DNA of 64,000 nt from Sideroxyarcus emersonii. GTDB lineage: Bacteria; Pseudomonadota; Gammaproteobacteria; Burkholderiales; Gallionellaceae. The translations under genes and the position numbers were made by a program. Below are positions 27,601-34,821 of this stretch, piece by piece (the first letter of the stretch is position 1; the number at the start of each line of letters is the position of its first letter). Location: positions 1,301,001 through 1,365,000 of the forward strand of contig NZ_AP023423.1 of the NCBI RefSeq assembly GCF_021654335.1, in the 5' to 3' direction. A model generated the notes under the pieces. That model ran no database searches. It worked only from the letters and a program-made list of their open reading frames with translations, and was not told the origin of the DNA.

Positions 27601-28012
27601 GAACGGGATTACCGTGGAAATCACCGAGGGGCTGTTGCTCAAGGAGTCGAGCAAGGCCAAGGAACGCCTGCTGGAATTCAGGAACAGCGGCATCGAGGTA
27701 TCGATCGACGATTTCGGAACCGGTTTCTCTTCTTTGTCCTATCTCAAGCAGTTCGACATCGACTACCTCAAGATCGACCGTTCCTTCGTCAAGGACCTGG
27801 AAAAGAACGAGGACGACAAGGCCCTGACCGAGGCGATCATCGTGATGGCGCACAAGCTGGGGATCAGGACCATTGCAGAAGGCGTGGAGACCGAGCAGCA
27901 GCGGGACTTGCTCAAGTCGTTCGGGTGCGACTATGTGCAGGGTTTCCTGTATTCGCCGGCAGTGCCCGCCGCGGAATTCGAAAAGATGGTTGCACGCAGG
28001 ACGATAGGCTGA
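24644..28012 (+). CDS. Multi-PAS/GAF GGDEF-EAL protein (c-di-GMP turnover)
   Basis: 1122 residues from GTG at 24644; ATG at 24662 (MTKAESQLKRYQ) is the likelier start. Domain order: PAS (about 15-130), PAS (about 135-252), PAS (about 265-378), GAF (about 390-550), PAS (about 570-685), GGDEF (about 690-860) with intact LGGDEF at 772-777, and EAL (about 870-1115) with EALLRW at 902 plus DDFGTGFSS and KIDRSFV. Both catalytic signatures are intact, so it may make and degrade c-di-GMP. No transmembrane segment is seen, so it should be a cytoplasmic sensor, perhaps of redox or light through PAS cofactors. Upstream bases read in another frame as LDELDNLKSMGDVE, so a lost N-terminal piece cannot be excluded. 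Confidence 0.93.
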   Translation: MRIPQIMTKAESQLKRYQALMNNALDGIHVLDMQGNIIEANQSFCDMLGYTAAEAAKLNIADWNSQWSRDELLQRLRNFVGKSARFETIHRRKDGTLINVEVSTVGVEIDGQTLFFASSRDITARKEAEKSLQDNERRLRSIIDTEPECIKVVDAQGQLVEMNAAGLAMLEADSLAEVQQKNLLSYIHPDDRTAFMRLHRKVMGGESGMLEFRATGLKGASRYLETHATPLRDQDGQITSLLGITRDITDRKVADEKLQKIQTNLAAAQELAHIGSWEWDVRNNIALWSDETYRIFGIDRDALSEHRKNFLDLIHPEDRQRVDQALSDALNGVRQYDVDYRICRTDDGLRIIHALAEVMRDEEGKPVAMRGTVQDITERKEVEQKVQFLTQIYAALSQTNQALIESKDEATLFGWICRIVVEFGGLELAWIGVNEEESGRIRPVSAYGRHTDYLDNIVISSREDEPSGRGPTGTAFREKRSIFIQNQKTDPMLANWRALTLKYGWGSSGTVPILRGGEPYAVLAFYHSGEGVFTGEIIGLLNEMAKNIGRGLDRFDLEQEKLKAQESMQLAATIYRTSVEAIMVTDQNNRIVEINPAFTTITGYTLEEVIGKDPKILQSGKHNKQFYQEMWQSILSTGHWRGEIWDRHKNGGLHAKLINISLIRHPDGSIYRFVAQFSDITDKKQKEELIWKQANFDSLTKLPNRHMFRNQLEQELLKSQRSGTPVALLFIDLDRFKEINDALGHAKGDLLLMEAAHRIKMNVRIPDMVARLGGDEFTVILPEFGERLHLERIVQDLINELIRPFDLGEGHMGFISASIGITIYPDDAEDIGGLLKHADQAMYAAKAEGRNRFSYFTQSMQQEAKEKLALTNDLRQALARNELHVYYQPILELQSGQVTKAEALLRWKHPVRGMVSPATFIPLAEEAGLIHDIGDWVFQEAVARVADWQQRFGRLIQVSVNKSPIQFEQPEKYIWQEQMKKLGVPGNGITVEITEGLLLKESSKAKERLLEFRNSGIEVSIDDFGTGFSSLSYLKQFDIDYLKIDRSFVKDLEKNEDDKALTEAIIVMAHKLGIRTIAEGVETEQQRDLLKSFGCDYVQGFLYSPAVPAAEFEKMVARRTIG

Positions 28013-28022
28013 CTCTGCTTTC

Positions 28023-28820
28023 ATGACCAGCTACAGCATGAATGAAACGGCCTACTGGATACTGCGAAGCGGAAGCCAGCTTCTTACGATCAATGGTACC
28101 GGTGAGATATGTCTGCGTGGACGTGCGTCGGACTTCGGGAGTCCTCCCGATGCATTGGCGGTCGGCGAATGGCTGGGGCTTCCTTGTTATGCAGCCGAAC
28201 TGGACCGGCTGCCTGACGGCCTTGCTGGAGAATTGATGCCATTGCGCAGCTTGTTCAATACGGCGGGAGCAGAGGTAATCTCCCTTGCCAGGCGCGCTGT
28301 GCTGCTGCTGGATTGGCAGAAAAACCATCGCTATTGCGGCCGATGTGGCTCGCCGACCTCCAGAAGGCAGGAGGAGTTTTCCATGGCTTGCCCGGCTTGC
28401 GGCCTGGTGGCTTATCCAAGGATCTCTCCTGCGGTCATGGTGCTGATCGTTCGCGGCAGCGAACTGTTGCTGGCCAGGAGCCCGCGTTTCAAACCGGGCG
28501 TGTACAGTGCGCTGGCCGGTTTCGTCGAAGCCGGCGAAACATTGGAGCAGTGTGCGATACGGGAAGTCCGCGAAGAGGTGGGGCTTGAAATAAGCAATCT
28601 CCGTTATTTCAGGAGCCAATCCTGGCCATTTCCGGATTCCCTGATGGTGGCATTCTTCGCCGACTATGCCGGTGGGGCGATCACACCGGAAGCATCGGAG
28701 ATCGAAGATGCCGGATGGTTCTTGCACAGTGCACTGCCGCCATTGCCGGAACCGGTCAGTCTTGCCCGCCAGCTGATCGATGCAGCCTGTTCCAGGCTGG
28801 ATGGTGGAGGGGGTGGCTGA
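28023..28820 (+). CDS. nudC: NAD(+)/NADH diphosphatase
   Basis: Hydrolyses NADH/NAD and removes NAD caps from RNA. 265 residues: N-terminal NUDIX-like domain, a four-cysteine zinc ribbon (YCGRCGS with CPACG), a catalytic Nudix box (GFVEAGETLEQC followed by REVREEVG) and the NudC signature SQSWPFPDSLM just after it. It starts 10 bases after the GGDEF-EAL gene and may share its transcript. Confidence 0.93.
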   Translation: MTSYSMNETAYWILRSGSQLLTINGTGEICLRGRASDFGSPPDALAVGEWLGLPCYAAELDRLPDGLAGELMPLRSLFNTAGAEVISLARRAVLLLDWQKNHRYCGRCGSPTSRRQEEFSMACPACGLVAYPRISPAVMVLIVRGSELLLARSPRFKPGVYSALAGFVEAGETLEQCAIREVREEVGLEISNLRYFRSQSWPFPDSLMVAFFADYAGGAITPEASEIEDAGWFLHSALPPLPEPVSLARQLIDAACSRLDGGGGG

Positions 28821-29088
28821 TACTGAAAAATCGGGAGCAACAAACTGGATCTGCCGCACAGGCAAGATCGTTGCGGAAAGGCTCCGGGCAACATCTGTCA
28901 GAACAATAATAATTTTCGTCTACCATCAAGCAGGCCATGCGCAGATTTTGGACATCAGCATGGAATTGTTCCGGGATAATGACGAACAGGGGGACATCGT
29001 GGGATATGCCGATACAGCCATGTATCACGGCTGAACAGGATGATCGAAATGGCAACTGTACTCATAAGTGATCGGCAATTTTTTCGAT

Positions 29089-31113
29089 ATGAAGACGAAG
29101 GTACGACAGGGATTCTTTTCCATTTCCATTTTATTTTTGGCCGCAAAGGGAGTCTGGGCGGCCGACTCAGCAAGTGACCAGGACTTTCTCCAGGAATTTC
29201 CGGTGGTATTAAGCGCCTCGCACCTGTCGCAGCCGCTATCCGAGGCGCCCAATGCGATGACCGTGATCGATCGCAAGATGATTGCGGCATCGGGGTTCCG
29301 TTCGCTTCCCGACGTATTCAAGCTGGTGCCGGGCATGTACGTCAGTTATTACGCCGGCTCGCAGGCGGTTGTGTCCTATCATGGCGCATTGAGCCAGGAT
29401 GCGCCCGGCATGCAGGTGCTGATAGACGGGCGCAGCGTATATCTGCCGCCGTTCAACACCGTGGATTGGGCACTGTTGCCGATCACGCTGGACGATATCG
29501 AACGCATCGAGGTGATACGCGGTCCGGCTGCAGCCTCGTATGGCGAGAATTCGGTGCATGGCGTGATCAACATCATCACCCGCGATGCCGGTGCAGTAGA
29601 GGGCTTGAGCATCTCCAACACCCGGGGAAACAAGGGGATCAACGATGCGGCGGCGCATTTCGGCAAGCACGGTGAGAATCTGGACTACCGGGTGACACTC
29701 GCTTATACGGCCGATAACGGTTACGACAACCTGACCTCGCCGCCCAACAACATCACCATCACCCAGGCGCAGGGCAACGGGTTGCTCAACAACACCAACG
29801 ACAGCAATCAGGCGCGGCTGATGAATTATCGCGCCACTTACCATCCGAACGCGGTGGACGATATCGATGTCCAGTTCGGTTTCAGCCACGACGTGATGGG
29901 CGTGGGGTTCTGGGACAGCACGCTCGACAAGCCGCACGACATGTCGGGATACTCCAATACCGAACAGATCGAATGGTTGCACCGGAACGACAATACCTCG
30001 GAAACGAGTCTGCGTTTCTATCATATCCAGCACAGTACAAACGAGAATTACCAGCTGGGTGTCCCGGCCTACACGGTCGCCACGTCGATGAACACCGGCC
30101 GCGACGAGATCGAGTTCCAGCACACGTTGCGGACTTCGGACATGAACCGGCTGGTGTATGGAGCCGGTTATCGCCAGGACAGGGTCGATGGAAATTCATA
30201 CTATCCGCTGGTTGCCCCATCCGTTTTTCCGGCCTCGTTCACGCTCCACGAGTCGCGCGTGTTTGCCAGCGACGAGTGGCGCTATAACGAAAAGCTGATC
30301 TTCAACACGGGAGGCATGCTGGAAAACGATGCCATGGGCAACAGGGAGTTCTCGCCGCGCGTTTCCCTGAATTACCATGTACTGCCGCAACAGACTGTGC
30401 GGATCGGGGCGTCGGTCGCGCATCGAACCCCTTCGCTGGGAGAGCTTTATGCCAGCCAGGCCAACCAGTACCAATTGGGTTACAAGTATGAGCCCAGTCC
30501 CTATATCACTTCCGCCGGGCTGACGCCGGAAAAGATGCTGTCGCGCGAGATAGGATATCTTGCCGAATTGCGCGACATGAATACTTCCATCGACCTGCGG
30601 CTCTTCAGCGACCAGATGAGCAACATGATCTATCCGCTGCCCAATTCCGCCCTATGGGGGAACGGCATGACCGCGAACTACAGGGGGGCGGAAACGACCA
30701 TCAAGTATGCCTTCGGCGATATCAGCGATCTGACCTTCAACTACACCTCGGAGAACGTCGACAGCAACAGCGCTGCCTTGTCGATGGGCCAGTTGACCCC
30801 GCTGGCCACCAGCCTGCCCAGGAATATCGTCAGCATGCTGTATTCGCAGCGACTGCCGAACGATGCCTCATTCAGTGCCGCCTATTATTTCCAGACTTCC
30901 ATGCAGGGATTCGATCGCGGCCCCATCGATTTCCAGCCGCAGCACCGCCGCGTCGATATGCGGCTTGCCCAGCCATTCAGGGGTGTCGGAGGCATGAGCG
31001 GAGATGTGGCGCTGGTGGTGCAGAACCTGTTCAGCAACAATTACACCGAGTACATCGCCACAGCCTTGTTCGATCGTCGCGCATTCGTCACGCTGACCCT
31101 GCATTGGCAATAG
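29089..31113 (+). CDS. TonB-dependent outer-membrane receptor
   Basis: 674 residues from ATG at 29089, which gives a clean signal peptide (MKTKVRQGFFSIS through AKGVWA); a GTG at 29068 is also open. The plug has SQPLSEAPNAMTVIDRKMI, VPGMYVSYY, DDIERIEVIRGPAAAS and HGVINIITRDAG; the barrel ends in FVTLTLHWQ. It is a close paralogue of the receptor at the left edge but has no binding protein or kinase beside it. Ligand unknown. Confidence 0.93.
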   Translation: MKTKVRQGFFSISILFLAAKGVWAADSASDQDFLQEFPVVLSASHLSQPLSEAPNAMTVIDRKMIAASGFRSLPDVFKLVPGMYVSYYAGSQAVVSYHGALSQDAPGMQVLIDGRSVYLPPFNTVDWALLPITLDDIERIEVIRGPAAASYGENSVHGVINIITRDAGAVEGLSISNTRGNKGINDAAAHFGKHGENLDYRVTLAYTADNGYDNLTSPPNNITITQAQGNGLLNNTNDSNQARLMNYRATYHPNAVDDIDVQFGFSHDVMGVGFWDSTLDKPHDMSGYSNTEQIEWLHRNDNTSETSLRFYHIQHSTNENYQLGVPAYTVATSMNTGRDEIEFQHTLRTSDMNRLVYGAGYRQDRVDGNSYYPLVAPSVFPASFTLHESRVFASDEWRYNEKLIFNTGGMLENDAMGNREFSPRVSLNYHVLPQQTVRIGASVAHRTPSLGELYASQANQYQLGYKYEPSPYITSAGLTPEKMLSREIGYLAELRDMNTSIDLRLFSDQMSNMIYPLPNSALWGNGMTANYRGAETTIKYAFGDISDLTFNYTSENVDSNSAALSMGQLTPLATSLPRNIVSMLYSQRLPNDASFSAAYYFQTSMQGFDRGPIDFQPQHRRVDMRLAQPFRGVGGMSGDVALVVQNLFSNNYTEYIATALFDRRAFVTLTLHWQ

Positions 31114-31167
31114 CGTGGCGACTGGCGTATATCCCGGCTGGGGCAGGCGGCGGCATGCTGCCGCGCG

Positions 31168-31716
31168 TCAGAACCAGATTTCCGGATAGCGCCTCGATGC
31201 CGGCAGGTTATTGAACAGGAGTGCTACCGCAAGCAGGATCAGCGGGCCGATGGTTGCCGGCATCAGCACATACAGGAAGCCCAGTTTGTGTATTGCCGCC
31301 GAACCAGTCACTGCAATAAGGGCGGTAGCGCCGCCGGGCGGATGCAGTGTCCGGGTCAGGTGCATGAGGGCGATTGCAGTGGCAACCGCAACCGATTCGG
31401 CGAGCCAGGGATACTGATGTAACAGTTTCCAGCACACGACACCGACGACTGCGGAGAGCATATGACCGCCCACCAGGTTGCGCGGCTGCGCCAAAGGGCT
31501 GCGTACGGCACCGTAAACCAGCACGGCTGAAGCGCCAAAGGAGCCGATCATGAGCGACAGGTCGGTTCCCTCAAAGAAGAAATGATCGACCCATGCGACT
31601 GCAGCAATGCCCAGGAATGCGCCGATCCACGACAGGACGACTTCCTCGTTGTTGACACGCGGGGGACTTCCGCGTGTCGTGCCGCTCATCTTGCCGAAGT
31701 ATTCCCGAATCTTCAT
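31168..31716 (-). CDS. HPP-family integral membrane protein
   Basis: 182 residues with four to five hydrophobic helices and the family-defining HPP motif in RTLHPPGGATALIA. HPP proteins of phototrophs are linked to nitrite transport; the role in other bacteria is open. The gene overlaps the CBS-domain gene upstream by ATGA, so the two products are translationally coupled and may form a regulated pair. Confidence 0.9.
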   Translation of the reverse strand: MKIREYFGKMSGTTRGSPPRVNNEEVVLSWIGAFLGIAAVAWVDHFFFEGTDLSLMIGSFGASAVLVYGAVRSPLAQPRNLVGGHMLSAVVGVVCWKLLHQYPWLAESVAVATAIALMHLTRTLHPPGGATALIAVTGSAAIHKLGFLYVLMPATIGPLILLAVALLFNNLPASRRYPEIWF

Positions 31717-32381
31717 CGCAGGGCTTCCATGTCATAGGCTTTCAGGAAGTCCTTGCGCAATAACAAACCGAGCAATTTGCCGCCACCATCGACGACAGGT
31801 AGGCTGCGACCTTCATGCAGGTGGAATGCATGGATTATTTCCCCGATGCCAGCCTCTTGCCTGACGGTGATGGCCGGTGCGGTCATCGCCTTGTGCACCG
31901 GTGTTTCATGGCAGCGATGCTGGAATTCGAACGAGTCATCCAGCATGTGCAGGAGCAACTCAAGAAAGGTGCCGACCTGCAGTCGCCGCAGGAAGTCGTT
32001 CTCGGTCAGTATCCCGATCACGGCACCATCCGCATCCACCACAGGGAGCGCTTTGTAGCCTGAGCGGACGAGGGCTTTTGCTGCTTCGTCGAGATACATG
32101 TCCGGATGCAAAGGCAGGACATTGGTGCGCATGAGATTTTCCGCCCGGAGGTTGCCGAAGAGGCGTCCTACTGCATGGTGGTGGGCCAGATGGTAGATGG
32201 TGCGGAAATCTTCGGTCGAAATGTCCAGATACCCCGGAATATGCTGCATCGCATCCAGGATATCGCCATCGGTCAATTCCATCTCGGGTACTTCATTGCT
32301 GGACTGGGCCGGCTTGTCGGTGGTAGCGGTCGTCTCTTTCATGGCGAATTGCTGGAAAGTGGGTGAAGGATTCAAGTCCAT
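31713..32381 (-). CDS. Tandem CBS-domain protein
   Basis: About 222 residues from ATG at 32381; ATG at 32342 and TTG at 32402 are alternatives and none has a clear Shine-Dalgarno. After about 90 residues of helical N-terminus come two CBS repeats: MRTNVLPLHPDMYLDEA through VIGILTENDFLRRL, and KAMTAPAITVRQEA through LLGLLLRKDFLKAY. CBS pairs bind adenine nucleotides. Coupling to the HPP protein suggests nucleotide control of that membrane protein, which is inference. Confidence 0.88.
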   Translation of the reverse strand: MDLNPSPTFQQFAMKETTATTDKPAQSSNEVPEMELTDGDILDAMQHIPGYLDISTEDFRTIYHLAHHHAVGRLFGNLRAENLMRTNVLPLHPDMYLDEAAKALVRSGYKALPVVDADGAVIGILTENDFLRRLQVGTFLELLLHMLDDSFEFQHRCHETPVHKAMTAPAITVRQEAGIGEIIHAFHLHEGRSLPVVDGGGKLLGLLLRKDFLKAYDMEALR

Positions 32382-32459
32382 GGATTCATGATACACGGGC
32401 AAGACAAAGGCGTGGCGATCCTTGCCTTTGATGATGATATGCGATGGCTACAGCAGAGG

Positions 32460-32774
32460 CTAGCCGGTACTCCATGCTCTGGGGCGTTTCATGCCTGCAA
32501 TCTTGCAAGCCTGTTTGACGTACCCATACGGGAACAGCTCGAATATCCTGTTTCGCGATTCCGCCCCCAGTCGCTCTGCCAGATGTTTCATGACGTGGCG
32601 AACATCCGGTGCGACCTGGTGTTCGGCATAGTATTGCCGCATGAACCGGATCGCATCCCAATGATCTTCGGTCAGATCGATATTCTCGATATTGGCGAAT
32701 TCCCTGGCGACTTCCTCGTTCCAGTCCATCGGGTCGACCAGATATCCCTCTTCATCAATTCCTTGTCTTTGCAT
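32460..32774 (-). CDS. DsrC/TusE-family sulfur-carrier-like protein lacking the C-terminal cysteine
   Basis: 104 residues from ATG at 32774, chosen because GGAGC lies seven bases upstream; ATG at 32786 lacks one. Family features: GIDEEGYLVDPMDWNEEVA, HWDAIRFMRQYY and the C-terminal arm YVKQACKIAGMKRP. The upstream cysteine of the arm (QACKIAG) is present, but the penultimate cysteine that normally carries sulfur (PTGCV or similar) is replaced by AWSTG. Such single-cysteine relatives have been separated from DsrC and TusE as regulatory-type proteins. It is divergent from a MarR gene with a palindromic operator between them. Confidence 0.82.
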   Translation of the reverse strand: MQRQGIDEEGYLVDPMDWNEEVAREFANIENIDLTEDHWDAIRFMRQYYAEHQVAPDVRHVMKHLAERLGAESRNRIFELFPYGYVKQACKIAGMKRPRAWSTG

Positions 32775-32843
32775 GGCAAGCTCCATGTATTCAAAACAAT
32801 ATTGATATGCAAGAACATCTGCAGTGGGATATATTGTATATGA

Positions 32844-32866
32844 TTAATATCATCATGTGATATTAA
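32844..32866. promoter_or_regulatory. Predicted MarR-type operator
   Basis: A perfect inverted repeat TTAATATCA-TCATG-TGATATTAA (9-bp arms, 5-bp spacer) lies in the 113-bp region between the divergent DsrC-like and MarR genes. A plus-strand promoter TTGTAT (32834) / TGATAT (32858) would be covered by it. Confidence 0.6.
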
Positions 32867-32887
32867 AAATTTGCAATCAACTGATCA

Positions 32888-33322
32888 ATGGATGCCATGG
32901 CCAGAGAGACCCTGAAAAAAAACGAATTCGAGGCGCTTTCCGATTTCCGCTATCAATTGCGCTGTTTCATCCGCTTCAGCGAGGAACTGACGCATCAATA
33001 TGGCATCACCAATCTTCAGTATCTCTTGCTGCTGCATGTCAAGGGTTATAAGGGCCGGGAATGGGCAACGATAGGCGAGCTTGCGGAACGACTGCAGGCC
33101 CATCACAACGGTGTGGTTTCTCTTGCCACGCGTTGCGAGAAACTCGGGCTGATATATCGGAAGCGCGGCAGCATTGACAAACGGGCAGTCGAGATTCATC
33201 TCACGCCGGAAGGCAATAAATTGGTTAAGGTCATTGCGAACCTGCATCGCAACGAATTGCTCAAATTGCAAGGCATCTTCAAAATCCCCGGAGCAGGGGA
33301 ACTGGGCGCCGACCAGGCATGA
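32888..33322 (+). CDS. MarR-family transcriptional regulator
   Basis: 144 residues; the start may also be ATG at 32897 (MARETLKK). A winged helix-turn-helix with ATIGELAERL, the recognition helix HHNGVVSLATRCEKLGLI and wing RKRGSIDKRAVEIHLTPEG is clear, flanked by dimerisation helices. It lies divergent from the DsrC-like gene and upstream of a hemerythrin gene, suggesting control of a small stress or sulfur-related locus. The ligand is unknown. Confidence 0.88.
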   Translation: MDAMARETLKKNEFEALSDFRYQLRCFIRFSEELTHQYGITNLQYLLLLHVKGYKGREWATIGELAERLQAHHNGVVSLATRCEKLGLIYRKRGSIDKRAVEIHLTPEGNKLVKVIANLHRNELLKLQGIFKIPGAGELGADQA

Positions 33323-33443
33323 AAGTGGGGCGGTCATCCCACATTCCCCAAAGATGCCGGCATGTTTGGAGTTGTGCCTTGCAGGGCTGGCAATAAAGGC
33401 TTTTCCGTAAAGGACTGTCTCACATGTTTGGTCGCATGTTCGC

Positions 33444-33833
33444 ATGAAGCGTATCCCGGCATTGCAAACACTTTCCCGCGAGCACCATTCGGCGCTGGTT
33501 CTGGCCAAGGCCTGTATTCGCGCAGCAGAACTTGATGCCGGCACAGCAATTGCCGTTCAGTGTGCCAATGTGCAACTCGCCTTTACGGCAGAACTGATGC
33601 CTCATTTCGACTTTGAAGAGAGGAACTTGCTGCCAGTCTTATCGGCTGCGGGGGACACAGCACTGGTGGAACGTACCCTCAAGGAGCACGAGGCGATGCG
33701 GGGAATGGTGCGAACCATTTGCGACCATAACGAGACGGCAGCATTGGCAGCATTTGGCCATTTGCTGGCTGACCATGTGAGGTTTGAGGAAAGGGAGCTG
33801 TTTCCCCGCTACGAAATGCTTGTGGAAAAATAA
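33444..33833 (+). CDS. Hemerythrin-like HHE-domain protein
   Basis: 129 residues, a four-helix bundle with the di-iron ligands of the HHE family: SREHHSALVLAK, HFDFEERNLLPVL, EHEAMRGMV and DHVRFEERELFPRY. It could bind O2, NO or iron, or act in repair of stressed iron centres. It follows the MarR gene with a 121-bp gap, so it may have its own promoter. Confidence 0.9.
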   Translation: MKRIPALQTLSREHHSALVLAKACIRAAELDAGTAIAVQCANVQLAFTAELMPHFDFEERNLLPVLSAAGDTALVERTLKEHEAMRGMVRTICDHNETAALAAFGHLLADHVRFEERELFPRYEMLVEK

Positions 33834-33852
33834 GACGGCATCCGGCAGCCCG

Positions 33853-33884
33853 AAAAACGACGAAGCCCCGTTTCCGGGGCTTCG
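33853..33884 (-). terminator. Rho-independent terminator of the HU gene (probably bidirectional)
   Basis: A perfect 10-bp stem CGAAGCCCCG/CGGGGCTTCG with a TTTC loop is followed on the minus strand by a T run (complement of GAAAAAC). It sits between the convergent hemerythrin and HU genes. Confidence 0.88.
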
Positions 33885-33910
33885 CTGTTATATCGGCAGA
33901 CCGTCAGGAT

Positions 33911-34195
33911 TTACTTCTTGGCGCCATTCACCGCTGCCTTCAGCGTTGCGCCAGCCTTGAAAGCTGGGGCCTTGGAAGCCTTGATCTTCAAGGTCTCCCC
34001 TGTTGCAGGGTTGCGGCCGGTACGGGCAGCGCGCTTGCGCACTTCGAACGTCCCGAATCCAACCAGTGCAACGTTGTCGCCTTTCTTCAGTGCGCCGGTG
34101 ACGATCTCGATCAGAGCGCCGATGGTACGGTCTGCATCTGCCTTGCTGCTGCCGGTCTTGTCTGCCAATGCGTCGATCAGTTCTTTACGGTTCAT
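33911..34195 (-). CDS. hupB: DNA-binding protein HU
   Basis: 94 residues from ATG at 34195 (MNRKELIDALADKTG). It is a classic HU chain with VGFGTFEVRKRAARTGRNP and a lysine- and alanine-rich tail (AVNGAKK). It is a nucleoid protein that bends DNA. The frame runs 54 codons further upstream without similarity. I see no other gene between its start and the riboswitch at 34500. Confidence 0.95.
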   Translation of the reverse strand: MNRKELIDALADKTGSSKADADRTIGALIEIVTGALKKGDNVALVGFGTFEVRKRAARTGRNPATGETLKIKASKAPAFKAGATLKAAVNGAKK

Positions 34196-34481
34196 ATCGT
34201 TAACTCCCTTGGTTGTGGTTGAAATGCCGGTGTGGATTGTTATGCATCTGTGCGAAATTGGCAATGCTATCCGATGCGAATATGGCGCTGGAGTGCATTC
34301 AGGGGCCGGAATCGCTGCGATATGGGGTGGTTGGTATGGCGACTCGTTGGTATGCAAATAGCCCGAAAAAACTCGTTATCGAGAGGGAACCTGTTGAACT
34401 GCAAAGCTATTTGCTTTCGAGAGAGTCCTGATGTCATTGAGACGATTGATGGTGATGTAAAACCGGTAGAGGGGTTTCAGC

Positions 34482-34487
34482 TATAAT
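34482..34487 (+). promoter_or_regulatory. Predicted -10 element of the cobalamin-riboswitch transcript
   Basis: A perfect TATAAT lies just upstream of the riboswitch fold, placing transcription start at about 34494. The -35 region is poor. Confidence 0.5.
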
Positions 34488-34499
34488 CGCCATCGACTC

Positions 34500-34700
34500 G
34501 AAGTGCTGCTGGTTTATAACACGCAGTTAAACGGGAAACAGGTGAGGAGATATCCAATGCCTGTGCTGCCCCCGCAACGGTCAGCAAGTGCGGATCTGTC
34601 AGTGCGCCACTGTGAGCGATCATGGGAAGGCGACAGATCAAGACTTGCGAGCCCGGATACCGGCTTCGGTCATGGTTCAGGAAATGCTGCGGGTGGGTAG
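34500..34700 (+). promoter_or_regulatory. Cobalamin (adenosylcobalamin-type) riboswitch
   Basis: The leader contains the conserved elements in order: GTGCTGCTGG start, CGGGAAACAGGTG, the core GCTGCCCCCGCAACGG, the B12-box-like CGCCACTGTGAGCGATCATG, GGGAAGGCGA, GAGCCCGGATACCGGC. It ends about 120 bases before the BtuB-like start codon. When cobalamin is plentiful it should reduce expression of the receptor. Confidence 0.93.
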
Positions 34701-34821
34701 CATGGACGATCCTGATTGATGGCCAGTCGCCGTTTTCAGCTTCTTCTGGCGGTTCCCGCCGCCGCATTTCCTGTGTTTTTCATTCCAACGGGGACGCTTG
34801 GAATTACTCAGGAAATATCTC

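Noticed and set aside
26165-28024. 619-codon open frame on the minus strand
   Set aside because: It is antisense to the GGDEF-EAL gene, whose catalytic motifs are unambiguous. Long antisense frames are common in G+C-rich genes.
28780-29034. 84-codon plus-strand frame after nudC, ending QGDIVGYADTAMYHG
   Set aside because: It overlaps the nudC end in another frame, has no ribosome-binding site and no recognised family. The last 40 codons look protein-like, but this is not enough to call a gene.
31130-31165. G+C-rich hairpin between the convergent TonB receptor and HPP genes
   Set aside because: The repeat GCGGCGGCATGCTGCCGC is imperfect, has almost no loop and no T tract, so a terminator call is not justified.
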